NCBI GenBank assembly: GCA_019914945.1
Contig: CM034113.1
Coordinates: forward strand, 8,474,850-8,538,849
DNA: 64,000 nucleotides
Reading direction: 5' to 3'
From: Typha latifolia
Lineage: Eukaryota; Streptophyta; Magnoliopsida; Poales; Typhaceae
Numbering within the stretch: the stretch's first letter is position 1; each line of letters starts with the position of its first letter. Positions 12,501-24,440 of the stretch are shown here, piece by piece. Below the pieces are notes generated by a model. That model made no database searches and had not been told where the DNA came from. It worked only from the letters and a program-made list of their open reading frames with translations. Made by a program: the position numbers and the translations under genes.

Positions 12501-13538
12501 GCAACTGTAAGAGGCATTCTCTCAATCTTGTCCACGGTGAATGGAAGATCAGCAACTAGAATGTTCTGGTAAAAGGGAAGAAAACTGCTACAGCTAGCAA
12601 GTCCCTATCAAAAAAACATTCAAATTCTGACTCAGAAAGACCACTGATAATGCAAATCGCAAGAAGCGCCTCTTGTTTAGCAGTTTGTAACAGTAAGTTG
12701 CCAAGTAGTTTATGGAAAACGCATGTTAGCCAAAAGCCAGCAACCATGTCTTGTTTGCCAATCACCTCAGTGGTAAATCCTACTCAATTCATTACGAAGT
12801 GATTCTTCAGATAGAAGAAGATTCCCAGAATATGAGTTTAAACCTTCAGATTAACGGAATTCCTTTTTTATGTCATGTTGCCCACTGAGAAACTTTCATT
12901 AAGGGAAACAGGGATCAAAGAAGTTGCTTGTGGTTTTTCAGATGGAATCTGATAAAGGAGATAATCAGCAGAATGTACCCATGGTTAATTGGAAATTCCA
13001 TTGCTGTATTCCCATTACCCAAATTCTTAGATGATATCCAAGGTGCTTAAGTCTAGTTTCATTAAATAATGTAAATCTAGTTAATATCTCCATGCACTTG
13101 CTTGCTGAGATCCTAGTGGTTCAAACGTCCAAGAAAAATGTATATATGACGAAGTTATTATATGATGGACTGCATTAAGACATTAACAACAACAATAAAA
13201 TAATGAATTGCACTAACAACTAGGCTTCTATGGAGTATGGACTTTACCTGTAGGATAACATTTAGAAAGCAATTATTTCCAAGATTTTGTAGGCCTCCAA
13301 CATAGTATATGATTTCTGAAGGATCCTTTCGCTCAGAAATCCACGGGATACCAATATAATTACTATTACCATCCTGCAGTGCCACGTACAAACCAGCAAT
13401 TCCCATTCCCAAACCAAGAATACCAGCGACAACATGATACTGCGATGCAGGAAGATCCTGAATCCACGATAGTATCTCAAGCCTGTGCTTAAGATTGTGA
13501 ATGAGATTATGGATATTGGCTACCTTTCTGCGCTTCAT
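9552..13538 (-). CDS. UBP27: ubiquitin carboxyl-terminal hydrolase 27-type deubiquitinase, membrane-anchored
   Basis: Ten coding exons on the minus strand: 13538-13248, 12604-12481, 12098-11998, 11886-11659, 11337-11269, 11140-11009, 10914-10780, 10649-10587, 10500-10162 and 9821-9552. They join in frame to 583 aa. A predicted transmembrane helix sits at residues 34-54 (YHVVAGILGLGMGIAGLYVA). It is followed by the USP Cys box with nucleophile Cys90 in GLQNLGNNCFLNVILQ, and by the C-terminal His box YGSGHYAAYR with His527. A downstream SD pair (Asp558) could be the third triad residue. Paired Cys motifs (CRSC, CDQC) suggest a zinc-binding finger subdomain. Arabidopsis UBP27 sits in the mitochondrial outer membrane and affects mitochondrial morphology; the same anchor layout here supports that location. 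All ten exons have GT-AG borders and compatible phases, so the gene looks intact. Confidence 0.9.
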
Positions 13539-15989
13539 AGGATGAGAATATATCTTGAATGATTTACAAAAGTATCTCTTGGGACAGCTTCTTTTCGATG
13601 AGCTGCACTAGAACTTGAATTGTCAGGAAAAAAAAGAAGTTATACATACTATTATACTAAAGCCATGCTCTTTACTTCACACTTTAAAATGATCACTCCA
13701 ATAATTGCATTCTGCTTTAAATCATGTTTCTTTTCCAGTTATCCTACTTCTGCGACTCTAGATAAAGATATCTGCCTCAAAACAACTATAAACAAAAGAA
13801 CTGAAAACAAAAATTACGCATAATTTAACAAATATACGCCATAAAAAACTTGCAAACCTACTAATCAACTCGTTTACACTTCATTGCAAGGGACGGTAAA
13901 CCCTAATCGAACTACAAACAACTGCCATGTTTACGTTCTAAAAGAGAAAAGATCAACAAGGAGACAGATTTTTCGGAGAAATTTTGCCGGATTAAAGCAA
14001 ATAGAGAGAAGGAGATCAAACCGCAGTAGGTGGCCGGCCGTCCAGCTAAAAGCTCTCTCTTGCCTCCTACACCTCTTCCTACAGCAGCGCCGCTTTCCCG
14101 AATGGAGTATTATGGTTGGGTACTTGGGCGCATCTCCAGACCCAGCTTTCTGGGCCAGGCTTGTACTCGGGCCGGATCCGGATCTTCAAGAAGTCAAAAG
14201 GCCCGAGCTCGAGACAAACTGTTATATATATATATACTCCTAATAAATGTGATAAGATCCAGTTCCTTTTCTTGAATTACTGTCTCAACCATTATGACAG
14301 TGACAGTGTCCTCTTCTAATTAAGATAAAGATTAAGATCGAAATGGAATGGTTGGCGTCAACGAGTCCACCGCATATAAATCACATCAACTTGTTGAATT
14401 TATAGCAACTCCATATCACAAGGTGAGACTAAAACATCGAATGAGTCCGCAAGACTCACTTTAATATATGTGGTGCAATTTCACTTCCACCGTTCCACCG
14501 CCTTACCCAAAAGATAGCTACCTTTTTATTTAATTAAAATAATTTTTTTAATAGATTAGTCACCCCACAATTATAAAATACTCCGTTAAATTTGAAGGCC
14601 AAAATAAATATAAGATCAGAAAAAAAAGCCTTCATCCTATGCACACCCATATTCTAAAATTATATTCATATTAACGAGTTAATCAGCAGCAGAATTAGTC
14701 TCGTAAAAAATATATCTTCTCATCCATTGCATTGGCACATAACTCGTCTCTTAATTTTGAATATATATATATATATATATATAACAAAATAAAAATAAAT
14801 CAAAGTCATCGAGTCTTTCTTATATTATTATTATTATTATTATTATTATCAAAGTCATCCGTGAACTTTTAGTTGGTATAGGACAAGGTGGTGGGCCCCT
14901 AGCATTACTCCATCTCAATGTCATCGTGTGGAAACCACTCACCTCTCAGACGAAATTACCCCTGATGTGCAATGCACTCAGAACTCTTTTTTTGATACGC
15001 AAGGAGGGATAGATTGGTCATTTGACTTCCCCCACCCACCAACCCCAAGTCCAGCCAATTAAATCGTCTCACGTGGGCGGCTAATAGTATCCCAATTACG
15101 AACTTCCTAGAAGAAAGCCACCGCATATTAACAATTTAATATATACCTCATGACGAGATAAATAAATTAATTAATGGCCCTATTATTCCTACCAATCTCA
15201 TTCATTAGCTCGTCATTTAAGAAGAAGCCAACAAAATCCTGGACTATGACCATCTCTAGATAGCTTTAGGTGAAGCAATGAAAAATTAGTGAATGGATTA
15301 ATTAACACTGTAATACATTGCCATTATAGGCATTGGAACCATTAATGGCTTATGAATAATTTGACGAATGCTTGAAATATTAAGGAAGACTTAGTCAAAA
15401 GACAAACACTTTGGAAAAAGAAAGTGTACATGATGATTCATATCTTGGTTTTCTCCATGCACTTACACCAATCAAATATATAATAATCAAACATGTGCAT
15501 AAGAAAAACTTTGGCCTACCTACCATGTGACTCTTCGCGGTTTACGATGGAAAAAATAAAGCGAAAGAGTAGTACTTTTTTTTCTTTTTTTTTTTCACTT
15601 TGGAACTTTAATAAATCTATTAATTTAACCTTATGCCTATGTATTAATTAAAAGTATTCTATATATATATATATGTGGTTATACAAAAAGGTTGTAGAAA
15701 CTACGAGGAACTAAGGACGGCAAATATATACGTATGTCTGCCACAAGCTTATCCACAGATGGTGGAATAAATCGTTGTATGGGAGAAAAAAATGCAATGC
15801 ATCCAGAAGGATGAGTTCCAAATATCCACGGATATCTCCATGACAATTGACTGCCTATCCATGTCGAATCAAATCTGAACAGGTGGTCCAAGATTACAGC
15901 AAATCAAAGTCGACAGTCTTGTTCAAAAAGAGGAAAAAACTATTATAAACTATTCAAGATCTTAGAAAAGTCTTGTGGCACTAAAAACG
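13539..15989. other. intergenic between divergent UBP27 and peroxidase 1
   Basis: Begins with the UBP27 5' leader/promoter side. It contains (AT)n at 14761-14783, (TTA)n at 14825-14849, (AT)n at 15660-15674 and a CACGTG G-box at 15070-15075. The last about 280 bp (from about 15714) is homologous to the upstream region of the second peroxidase. No gene recognised. Confidence 0.6.
14761..14849. repeat. (AT)n and (TTA)n microsatellites
   Basis: A 23-nt AT run (14761-14783) and a 25-nt TTA run (14825-14849) are separated by 41 nt. Simple repeats, read directly. Confidence 0.95.
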
Positions 15990-15991
15990 CC

Positions 15992-15998
15992 TATAAAT
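15992..15998 (+). promoter_or_regulatory. TATA box of peroxidase 1
   Basis: TATAAAT lies 60 bp upstream of the ATG, in a segment (acgcctataaatactcg) that is repeated at the second peroxidase. The spacing to the ATG is short, implying a 5' UTR of roughly 30 nt. Confidence 0.75.
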
Positions 15999-16051
15999 AC
16001 TCGACTTAGGTTATCTCTCTCAATCTACTATCTATCCATCTATCCAGCACA

Positions 16052-18717
16052 ATGGCTTATTCTACTTCCACTAAGTCTCTACTTATCATCTTAGCCTCGT
16101 CCCTTGCAATCCTCAGCTCTGCAACTAATGGAGAGTGCTACAACTACCCTCCCATAGTGAATGGCCTCTCCTTCTCCCACTACCAGAAGGCATGCCCTAA
16201 CTTGGAGAGCATAGTGAGGAACTTCCTTAAGGACACCTTCAAGAATGACATCGGCCTAGCCGCCGGCCTTCTGCGCCTCCACTTCCATGACTGCTTCGTT
16301 CAGGTGAGCTCAAGTCCATCTGGAACTCAAAGAAGAACATGGAAAATAATTCATTATTATACAACTAATTGAGTTATTTAAAACAGTAAGGGTTTAAATT
16401 TAATAACTCATATTGGTAAGCTGAGCTCTTACTAACACGTGTAAATAAATTTAAAAATAATTATTTTCTTTTTTACATATATCTTACAGTTTACACCTTA
16501 TTTTTTCGGTGTTTATATCCTAGCCTCGTACTTTAGAATTTCTTTTTCCAATCAAAAAAAGGAATACTCTAATGGATTTTTAACAATATCATCTCGCAAT
16601 TTTTTAATAGGGAGTTTCAGAAGTGGGTATTTGTGAAAGTTGAAGGAATATTCTTCTTTGACACCTTTCTCTTAGTCATGATTAATATGTGAGTAAAAGG
16701 TGTGATCTGCAAATAATGAAAACTCAAGTTTTCATATATTTCTTTTATATTTTTATATATATATATATTAGGGTTAAATTTATAACACTATATTTTCCAG
16801 TAGTTTTGGCTAAATAAGTGAAATAATCTTAATTTTATTAAATAAATAGATATTCAAAGATACAAAATAAAAGTATAAAGGTAAAGTAAGTTTTATTCAA
16901 ACTAATAAATCGAGTTCGAATATGATGGTAATATAGATATAGATAGATAGATTAAAATGTATTAAAATTTGTTTGACGGAAATGGGTGTACAGGGATGTG
17001 ATGGGTCGGTGCTATTGGATGGATCAGCGAGTGGGCCCGGGGAGCAACAGGCCCCACCCAACTTGACGCTGAGGCCCGCAGCCTTTAAGGCCATTAATGA
17101 CCTCCGAGATCTCATCGCCAAGTCCTGCGGACAACTCGTTTCCTGCTCCGATATCGTCGCTCTCGCCGCTCGCGACTCCGTCTACTTGGTAACAATCCCA
17201 TTACTCCTCCTCTCTCTCCCCTCAAAATAATTTCATAGGACTGATCGAATATATAATTTACTCGACTAAAAGGAGAGTGTGAATTAGAAGAGCTGGGAGT
17301 TATACTCGAAGTGGCGGATAGGTCGTCTCTTCGCTTTTTTCTTATTCCTGACCACTATCTAGCTGGCGAATAATATACCTAGCGTTGTTTAGTTGGATAG
17401 ATTGGGATGGCCCACAATGGTGGGATTAATTGTTACATCTTTCTTTCCATGGATTCAAAGGTTCTCCACTATGGTTTTAAGCTTTAACATGGCATCTTTT
17501 ATAAGTAGGGTATTTTCCAACTCGGTGGGCAGAATCCAACCAAGTGGTCTTCATACAGAATATTTGCCATATTTAATTAAATTGTTATCAGCTATCGACA
17601 GCAATAATCGTCAACTTGGAGACTTGTTAATTGTCATCTTTATTATATTAATAAGCTGATGCTCATGGCTGTGGCGGAGCCACGTATATACAAGAAGGTC
17701 ATGATCTCGTAAAATTTGGATTATGTGTACAGTAAGCACTGTTAACATGAACGACCAAAATATTAATCCACTTTCTACGTATATTTATGTCTCCTATTTC
17801 TATCTAAATTAGTTACCCATGCATAAATATGTTTAATCTTAAACTAGATGTATCAAATTTTACAATCTTCAAGTGAGCTAGCTGTGCCGGAGAGAGTCAC
17901 TTCTCTACATCCAGACGAGTGATGCCACGTTGACTGAGAGCAATACCGTAGGTTTTCCGGGCAAGAATATAAGTAATTCATATCTTTTATAGAGTGGATA
18001 ATACTATTTAGTAGTAATATATTCAATATTACAATTTATCTCTCTGCATTTATAATTATAAATATATATATATATATATATCTGACCTACCATTAATTCC
18101 TACAGTCCGGTGGTCCCGACTACAAGGTTCCCCTCGGCCGTCGCGACGGCCTGACCTTCGCGACCCGCAACGCGACGCTGGCCGGCCTCCCGGCCCCGTC
18201 CTCCAACGTCACGAAGCTCCTCCAAGTCCTCGGCCTCATCAACCTCGACGCCACCGACCTCGTCGCCCTCTCCGGCGGCCACACCATCGGCATCGCCCAC
18301 TGCGGCTCCTTCACCCGCCTCTTCCCCACTGAAGACCCCAACTTGGACAAATTCTTCGCCAATCTACTCAAACAAACCTGCCCAGCATCGACCACCTCGA
18401 ACTTTACGAACAACGACATCAGAACGCCGAACACGTTCGACAACAAGTACTACGTGGATCTGCTGAACCGGCAGGGGTTGTTCACGTCGGACCAGGACCT
18501 GTACACGGACTCCAGGACGAAGCCGATCGTGAAAAGTTTTGCACTCAGCCAGTCTCTATTCTTCGAGAAGTTCGTGTACTCGATAGTAAAAATGGGGCAG
18601 CTGGGTGTGTTGACTGGTAGCAATGGGGAGATTAGAGCCAATTGCTCTGCCCGTAACTCGGGTGGTAGCAACTTGTGGTCTATTGTGGATGGAGAAGGAC
18701 AGAGCCAGGCTTACTAG
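16052..18717 (+). CDS. class III (secretory) peroxidase, tandem copy 1
   Basis: Secreted haem peroxidase of the plant cell wall/apoplast: it oxidises phenolics using hydrogen peroxide and can generate reactive oxygen. Three coding exons (16052-16303, 16994-17188, 18106-18717) join to 352 aa. Signal peptide about 1-27 (hydrophobic LLIILASSLAILSS). The mature protein carries distal Arg75 and His79 in LLRLHFHDCFVQ, the calcium-site motif GCDGSVLLDG after the first intron, and proximal His208 in LSGGHTIGIAH. The Cys residues of the usual disulphides are visible. The classic third intron of many class III peroxidase genes is absent. It resembles the peroxidase 12-like subgroup, an inference from general pattern. 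The tandem paralogue starts 4.3 kb downstream with identical exon sizes (252, 195, 612 nt) and a homologous promoter. It appears intact and functional. Confidence 0.95.
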
Positions 18718-20299
18718 GGTTACGTGCATCTTTTGTGTTTAGGTTTGGGTTTGGGTAGTAGTTGTCGCCAGCCTTGTGGCTTTGCATCAATAAATGGGAG
18801 AATATGTGGCTTGCAATATAAATTGAAGGATCCTCTTTTTTTTTTAGTAACGATAAAATTGTAATTTATTTACTTCATGTTCCGTGACAAAATTGTTTAA
18901 TTATGATTATGGATGATATCAACTCATGTCTAGACACTAACACAAGTGATTTGGATCCTAATTAACTCTACAAAGAAAAGGTTGTTGGGTATCTAAACTC
19001 CTCTGTGGACATGAGAATTAGAATTCTATATGACAAATTGTTCAAATATATTTGACTATGTTTGAAAGAATGTATAACTTATAATTTTTCTAGAATTAAA
19101 TATATTTTACTTTCTGTACTAATAGTCAAAATTAATTTATATTTTGTACTTCAAAAAATTTTAAATCAGTTCATGTACTTATAACTATAGTGATACCGTT
19201 AGTTTTTACATTCAAATTAGCGGAGCACGTCTAAAAAATTTCAAAATTTGAATAGATGGTTGAATTCCCCATTTTTTATGGATAAAAATATTCTTCTCCT
19301 CACATATAAATATTTCTTTCTCTTTAAAACATACTTACATATTTCTTTCTCTTACTTTCTAGATTGTACTAAATATATAGTAAATTTTATTAAATCTGAG
19401 TTTATATAAAGTTTAATAGTTATATCACATCTAGAAACAAAATAAATATGGATAAAAAATTTCAGATAAAAAATCCATTTATTTTACCTAATAAACACTA
19501 AGGGTATTTTTGTCATTTAGGCATGCTATATTATCTTTGACAGAAAAACTAACGATTTCACTTTACTCGTAAGTACATTGACTAGTTTAAGATTTTTTAA
19601 AGTACGTAGGAGTAAAATAATTTTAGACATAAATATAGAAATAAAATATATTTAATCTTTTTATTATTATTTAAGAACCCGAAGGTTAAATATGAGTTAG
19701 ACAAAGAATCAACCATTCTTTGATACAAAGGTACTAAGGCCTCATTAAGCTTTTAGCTAACAGATATAATCGTCTAATCTAAACTCTACGTCTTTTTGCC
19801 ACTAAGCCATTGTTTCTAATTACCGTGCTGTCGAACTATTTCTCCAACCTAACACACCGCTGAGTTATTAAACTAAGTCGAATCTAACCCTCAAGCGAAG
19901 CTAAATTATTAACAACCCCACAGCAAATTTACTTGAAGTTGGAGTTAATTTGGTTCTACAAAAAGTTTATCAAACCGTGATCGAACCATGGATAGTGTAA
20001 GCTTGCGGTCGGATACACGGCAAAACCATACGTATGTCGGCCACAAGCTTATCCGCAAACAGTTGAATAAGTCATAAAATATTAAAAAATGCATACATTA
20101 CTATTCAATCCACTGCCATCTCTGTGACAAATGACAATTTACTATCTATCCATTTGAAATCAAATCTGAATAAGTAGTCCACACAAAATGAAGTCGACAG
20201 CTTTACTGGAAAGAAATTATAAATTATTCAAGATATGAATAGCGATAAGATACGAAACTACCCAAGATCTTACAACGAGTCTTCTGCCACTAAAACGCC
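18718..20299. other. intergenic between the tandem peroxidases
   Basis: Contains the 3' UTR of copy 1 (polyadenylation word aataaa near 18789), an inverted-repeat element at about 19097-19654, and from about 20010 the promoter homologous to that of copy 1. No further gene. Confidence 0.65.
19097..19654. mobile_element. MITE-like inverted-repeat (foldback) element
   Basis: The left end (TAAATATATTTTA at 19097) reappears inverted at the right end (19642-19654). Similarity between the arms continues inward for roughly 110 nt, including words such as tttaaa, tgtactta and ccgttagttttt/tcgttagttttt. No ORF lies inside. Length about 558 bp. This suggests a non-autonomous terminal-inverted-repeat element; superfamily and target duplication are not determined. 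Confidence 0.6.
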
Positions 20300-20306
20300 T
20301 ATAAAT
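20300..20306 (+). promoter_or_regulatory. TATA box of peroxidase 2
   Basis: TATAAAT in the same acgcctataaatactcg context as at copy 1, here 48 bp upstream of the ATG. Homology with the copy 1 upstream region extends back roughly 290 bp, with small indels. Confidence 0.75.
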
Positions 20307-20347
20307 ACTCGGCCTAGCTATCTCGCTTGCACTATCTATCCATCGCA

Positions 20348-20702
20348 ATGGCTTATTCTACTTCTACTAAGTCCCTACTTATCCTCTTAGCCTCTTCTCT
20401 TGCAATCCTCAGCTCTGCAACTAATGGAGAGTGCTACAAATACCCTCCCATAGTGAATGGCCTCTCCTTCTCCTTCTACCAGAAGGCATGCCCTAACTTG
20501 GAGAGCATAGTGAGGAACTTCCTTAAGAAAACCTTCAAGAATGACATCGGCGTCGCCGCCGGCCTTCTTCGCCTCCACTTCCATGACTGCTTCGTTCAGG
20601 TGAGCTCATCCATCTGAACTGAAGAAGAATATAAGAATTGTTTCATTACTATCCAGCTATTTTGGTTATTTAAATGTACTTATAGTGTTAATAATTAAGC
20701 TG

Positions 20703-20761
<59 letters not shown>

Positions 20762-22918
20762 ACACCGTAACAATAAATTTATGATGATCAAGAACGAATA
20801 TTCTTATGGATTTTTAACAATATCCTCTCACAATTTATTAATATGGAGTTTCAGAGGCGGGTATTTCTGAAATTATATCGAATGAAATATTCTTCTTTGA
20901 CATGTTTTCTGACGTTGATTGCTAAAACATGATAAAAAAAAAGTTACTTTAATATTTAGTTGTAGCTAAATAAGTAATATTTTTATATATCAAAAGTATT
21001 TTAACTTTGTTAGCTGAGAAAAAAAAACTAAAAATCGATCATTTCACTGAAAATAATCATTTTATTAAACTCTACTTTTCGGTAATCAAATACACGATCA
21101 ATCATGATTAATATGCAACTTAATGGTGTAATTTTATAATTTTTTTTTTTTACAAATCACATCTTATACTTTATATATTTTGTGATTAACACCCTGTTTT
21201 TAAAGTTTTTATTACTCGACCCCTACTTTATTTTTATAATTTTTATTTAATATACTCCGTTAATTTAAATAGTATTAACAAAAAATATATAAAATAAATT
21301 TTAAATACATAAATTACTTACGAATTCTTCAGAGAATGAGTTGAGAGAAGAAAAATAATAGTGAATTTATTTTAGTAATTTTGTAAATATCAATCAATCA
21401 AAATAATAAAAATTATAAAGAAAAAGGAAGGATTGGACTACAAAATCTCAAGAGAAGAGGTGTGAATTATAAAATAGTTAAAATATTTATAAAATACCCT
21501 ATAAAAAATATAAAAAATACAATGTTAAGTGTTATACACCTTTCTAAATTGTATATTATATTATTATGTTTTGGCATGTTCTTAAATTAACTGTAAATAC
21601 AAATATATCTACATATCTTAAAAAGTATTAATTTGTTCGGTGAGATTGGACGGTGAACAGGGATGCGATGGGTCAGTGCTATTGGATGGATCAGCGAGTG
21701 GGCCCGGGGAGCAACAGTCCATACCTAACTTGACGCTGCGTCCCTCTGCCTTTAAAGCCATTAATGACCTCCGAGATCTCATTGCCAAGTCCTGCGGACG
21801 GCTCGTCTCGTGCTCCGATATCCTCGCTCTCGCCGCTCGTGACTCCGTCTACTTGGTAAATATCTACATATTTACGTTAATAAGTAAGGATAAAAGTTAG
21901 AATAAAAGTTGGAAGTTATCCAAAGGCAAGTGGCGGATAAGTCGTCTGTTCGTTTTCTTATTCCATATATAAAGTTAGAAGGTCAGTGGAGGGATAAGCT
22001 TCAACGTGGAATCTATGAGATCTTTTACAAGTAGGATACTTGCCAACTTGGTGGACTCCAACCAGAGTGGTCTCCACGTGCTTCATTAATTGCATGTCTT
22101 AAAAATCTTTAAAATATTAAATGTCAACTTGTTGGGGGGGGACGTGAAAGTATTAATTTAGCTCACTGTCTTCTTTATTGCCAGAAAATTTTAATTAGCC
22201 CAAGTTTGACTCCGCCCAATTGCTGACTCGAGGTCGCAAGGGTTTAAATAGCAAACTAGCCTTAGATTCTCTTTATATATATATTAACTATCCTTCGCTG
22301 TTACAGTCCGGCGGACCCGACTACAAGGTCCCCCTGGGCCGACGCGACGGCCGGACCTTTGCGACGAACGTGGCGACGCTAGCCGCGCTCCCTCCCCCGT
22401 TCGCCAACGTCACGACGATGCTCGACATCCTCGGCCGCATCAACCTCGACGCGACGGACCTCGTCGCCCTCTCGGGCGGCCACACCATCGGCATCGCCCA
22501 CTGCGGCTCCTTCACCCGCCTCTTCCCCACTGAAGACCCCAACTTGGACAAATTCTTCGCCAATCTACTCAAACAAACCTGCCCAGCATCGACCACCTCG
22601 AACTTTACGAACAACGACATCAGAACGCCGAACACGTTCGACAACAAGTACTACGTGGATCTGTTGAACCGGCAGGGGTTGTTCACGTCGGACCAGGACC
22701 TGTACACGGACTCCAGGACGAAGCCGATGGTGAAAAGTTTTGCACTCAGCCAGTCTCTATTCTTCGAGAAGTTCGTGTACTCGATGGTAAAAATGGGGCA
22801 GCTGAGTGTGTTGACTGGTAGCAGTGGGGAGATTAGGACGAATTGCTCTGCGCGTAACTCGGGCGGTAGCAACTTGTGGTCTATTGTGGAGGGAGAAGGA
22901 GAGAGCCAGGCTTACTAG
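20348..22918 (+). CDS. class III (secretory) peroxidase, tandem copy 2
   Basis: Paralogue of the gene at 16052. Exons 20348-20599, 21661-21855 and 22307-22918 give 352 aa with the same signal peptide, distal HFHDCFVQ, calcium-site GCDGSVLLDG and proximal GGHTIGIAH motifs, so it is also predicted active. The start is the ATG at 20348, aligned to copy 1; an upstream in-frame TTG is not used. Differences concentrate in the first 170 nt of exon 3 (for example TNVATLAALPPPFANV against RNATLAGLPAPSSNV). The following 189 nt are identical. Intron 1 is longer than in copy 1 (1061 against 690 nt) and carries a CA/TA microsatellite plus an inverted-repeat insertion. Divergence of regulatory DNA and substrate-channel residues could have separated the functions of the two copies; this is inference. 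Confidence 0.95.
20708..20761. repeat. (CA)n-(TA)n compound microsatellite in peroxidase 2 intron 1
   Basis: About 19 CA units run directly into about 8 TA units. The corresponding intron of copy 1 has no such tract. Confidence 0.95.
21124..21543. mobile_element. MITE-like inverted-repeat insertion in peroxidase 2 intron 1
   Basis: Starts ggtgtaattttata and ends with the inverted ...ttatacacc. Inner segments (ctttatttttataatttttat at left; ataaaaattataaagaaaa at right) are also inverted copies. About 420 bp, no ORF, absent as a unit from the homologous intron of copy 1. Exact borders are uncertain. Confidence 0.5.
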
Positions 22919-24290
22919 TGTTACATGCATCTTGGGTTTCTGTTTCGGTTTGGGTTTGTGTTTGAGTTTAAGTACTTAGTACTGCCTGCTTGTGGCTTTT
23001 GCATTGATAAAGGAGAGAGAATGCCTCAATAAAATAACTTGCCTCGTTTACACCCTTTTTCATCTATCAAAAAGAGAAAAAATAATAATAATTAAAAACG
23101 AATATAATAAACTCCTCATTCTAGCCCAGGCCCATATGTAGGAACTTCGCACAAAATATTGTGCGAGAACTATGCCAAAATTACCATGACACCTTCGGCA
23201 ACTTGATCAAATCATGATTTGAAATGTCCAACCTTTGGAATTATATGGATTGCATAAAAAAGAAGAAGAATTGGTTGGGACAAATAGGCCCAATCTAACT
23301 AAAACTTTCTAGCCCACCCAGCCCAAACTCTATGCAACCCGATTCGACCTTACCCTAACCAAGTTCAGGTCAAATTTCCGTAAACTTAGAGAAGATTTTC
23401 TAATTTAGAGAACCACTCTTTTATAATCATACAAATCATATTCCGTTTTATATTTCCCTAAGCCATTTATATATTATTTATATTCTTAATTATTTAAAAG
23501 TTATCCTTTTCAAAACATCGTGATTACACTTAAAGAGAGAACAAATATTTCTAAAAATACGAAGCACTATAGCTTTATCTAAAGTTAGATAATGGGTAGG
23601 GACTAGGGAATCCAGTGTTATGAAGCGATTGTATGAATATTACTTATTTCTTTCAATAAATTTTACAGTAGAATACTATAGGTTTCCATCAAGCCACTTC
23701 CACGTCTATTTCTTTAGAAATTGATGGTCTTTTTAGATAAAGAAGTGTGAATGTTCTTACATGTGTGGATAAAATGACATGACAAATAGTTTGAAGTTGC
23801 TTTCATTATAGGTCAGTCTTGACTAACCCTATCTTCGCCCGTTTAAGTCTAACCCAATCTAATTAGTCAAAACCCTTAAATTCACAAACAGAAAATATGA
23901 CAAGCTTCCAAACGATTGTCATGTAGACTACTAAATACATAACGTTTATATATAGATATTGCTCGTTTTTAGATAGTTGATATGTTAGCATATATCTGAC
24001 GATAAATTTAAACCGACTAGCAGATATCTTCATGTTCATGCTTTCGGATCTACTCTCTAAACACTACCTTTCGTTCTCAGTTAAGCCAAAAGGTTTCTTT
24101 TGATTCTATCTCACAAGCTATTCTAAGTTGTATACCTTTTCCATTTTAAGAAAAGGACGTAGACTTAGACTCGAGTAATCAAAGTCCTGTTTATTCTTTA
24201 AATATATATTTAAAGGACATTACGATTTCTTCAACGTGCTCAAAATCGTAACCAGATTTTGGTCGAGAGGATATTTTGTTAACGCATGCA

Positions 24291-24440
24291 TTGACGTCAA
24301 CTTTAAAGTTAGGACGTGGAACGTAAATTTGTAAATAATAATTAAAAAAAGCCGGTGTCTACACGTGTAAAAAAAACTAGAAATACGTCTTAAGCGGTGC
24401 CACGTCTGAATTTAGTTGACCTCCTTTTCGTTTTGACTTT
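24291..24440. promoter_or_regulatory. orphan island of W-box/TGACGTCA/ACACGTGT elements
   Basis: Contains the 10-nt palindrome TTGACGTCAA (24291-24300; two opposed W-box cores plus the bZIP/TGA site TGACGTCA), the palindrome TACACGTGTA (24360-24369), TTGACC (24416-24421) and TTGACTTT (24433-24440). Such clusters are known from defence and ABA-responsive promoters. No convincing gene follows; a 20-codon ORF starts at 24463. Confidence 0.4.

Noticed and set aside
18120..18446. Antisense ORF shared by both peroxidase third exons (also 22321-22647)
   Set aside because: Conserved only because the sense exon is conserved; no start context or domain.
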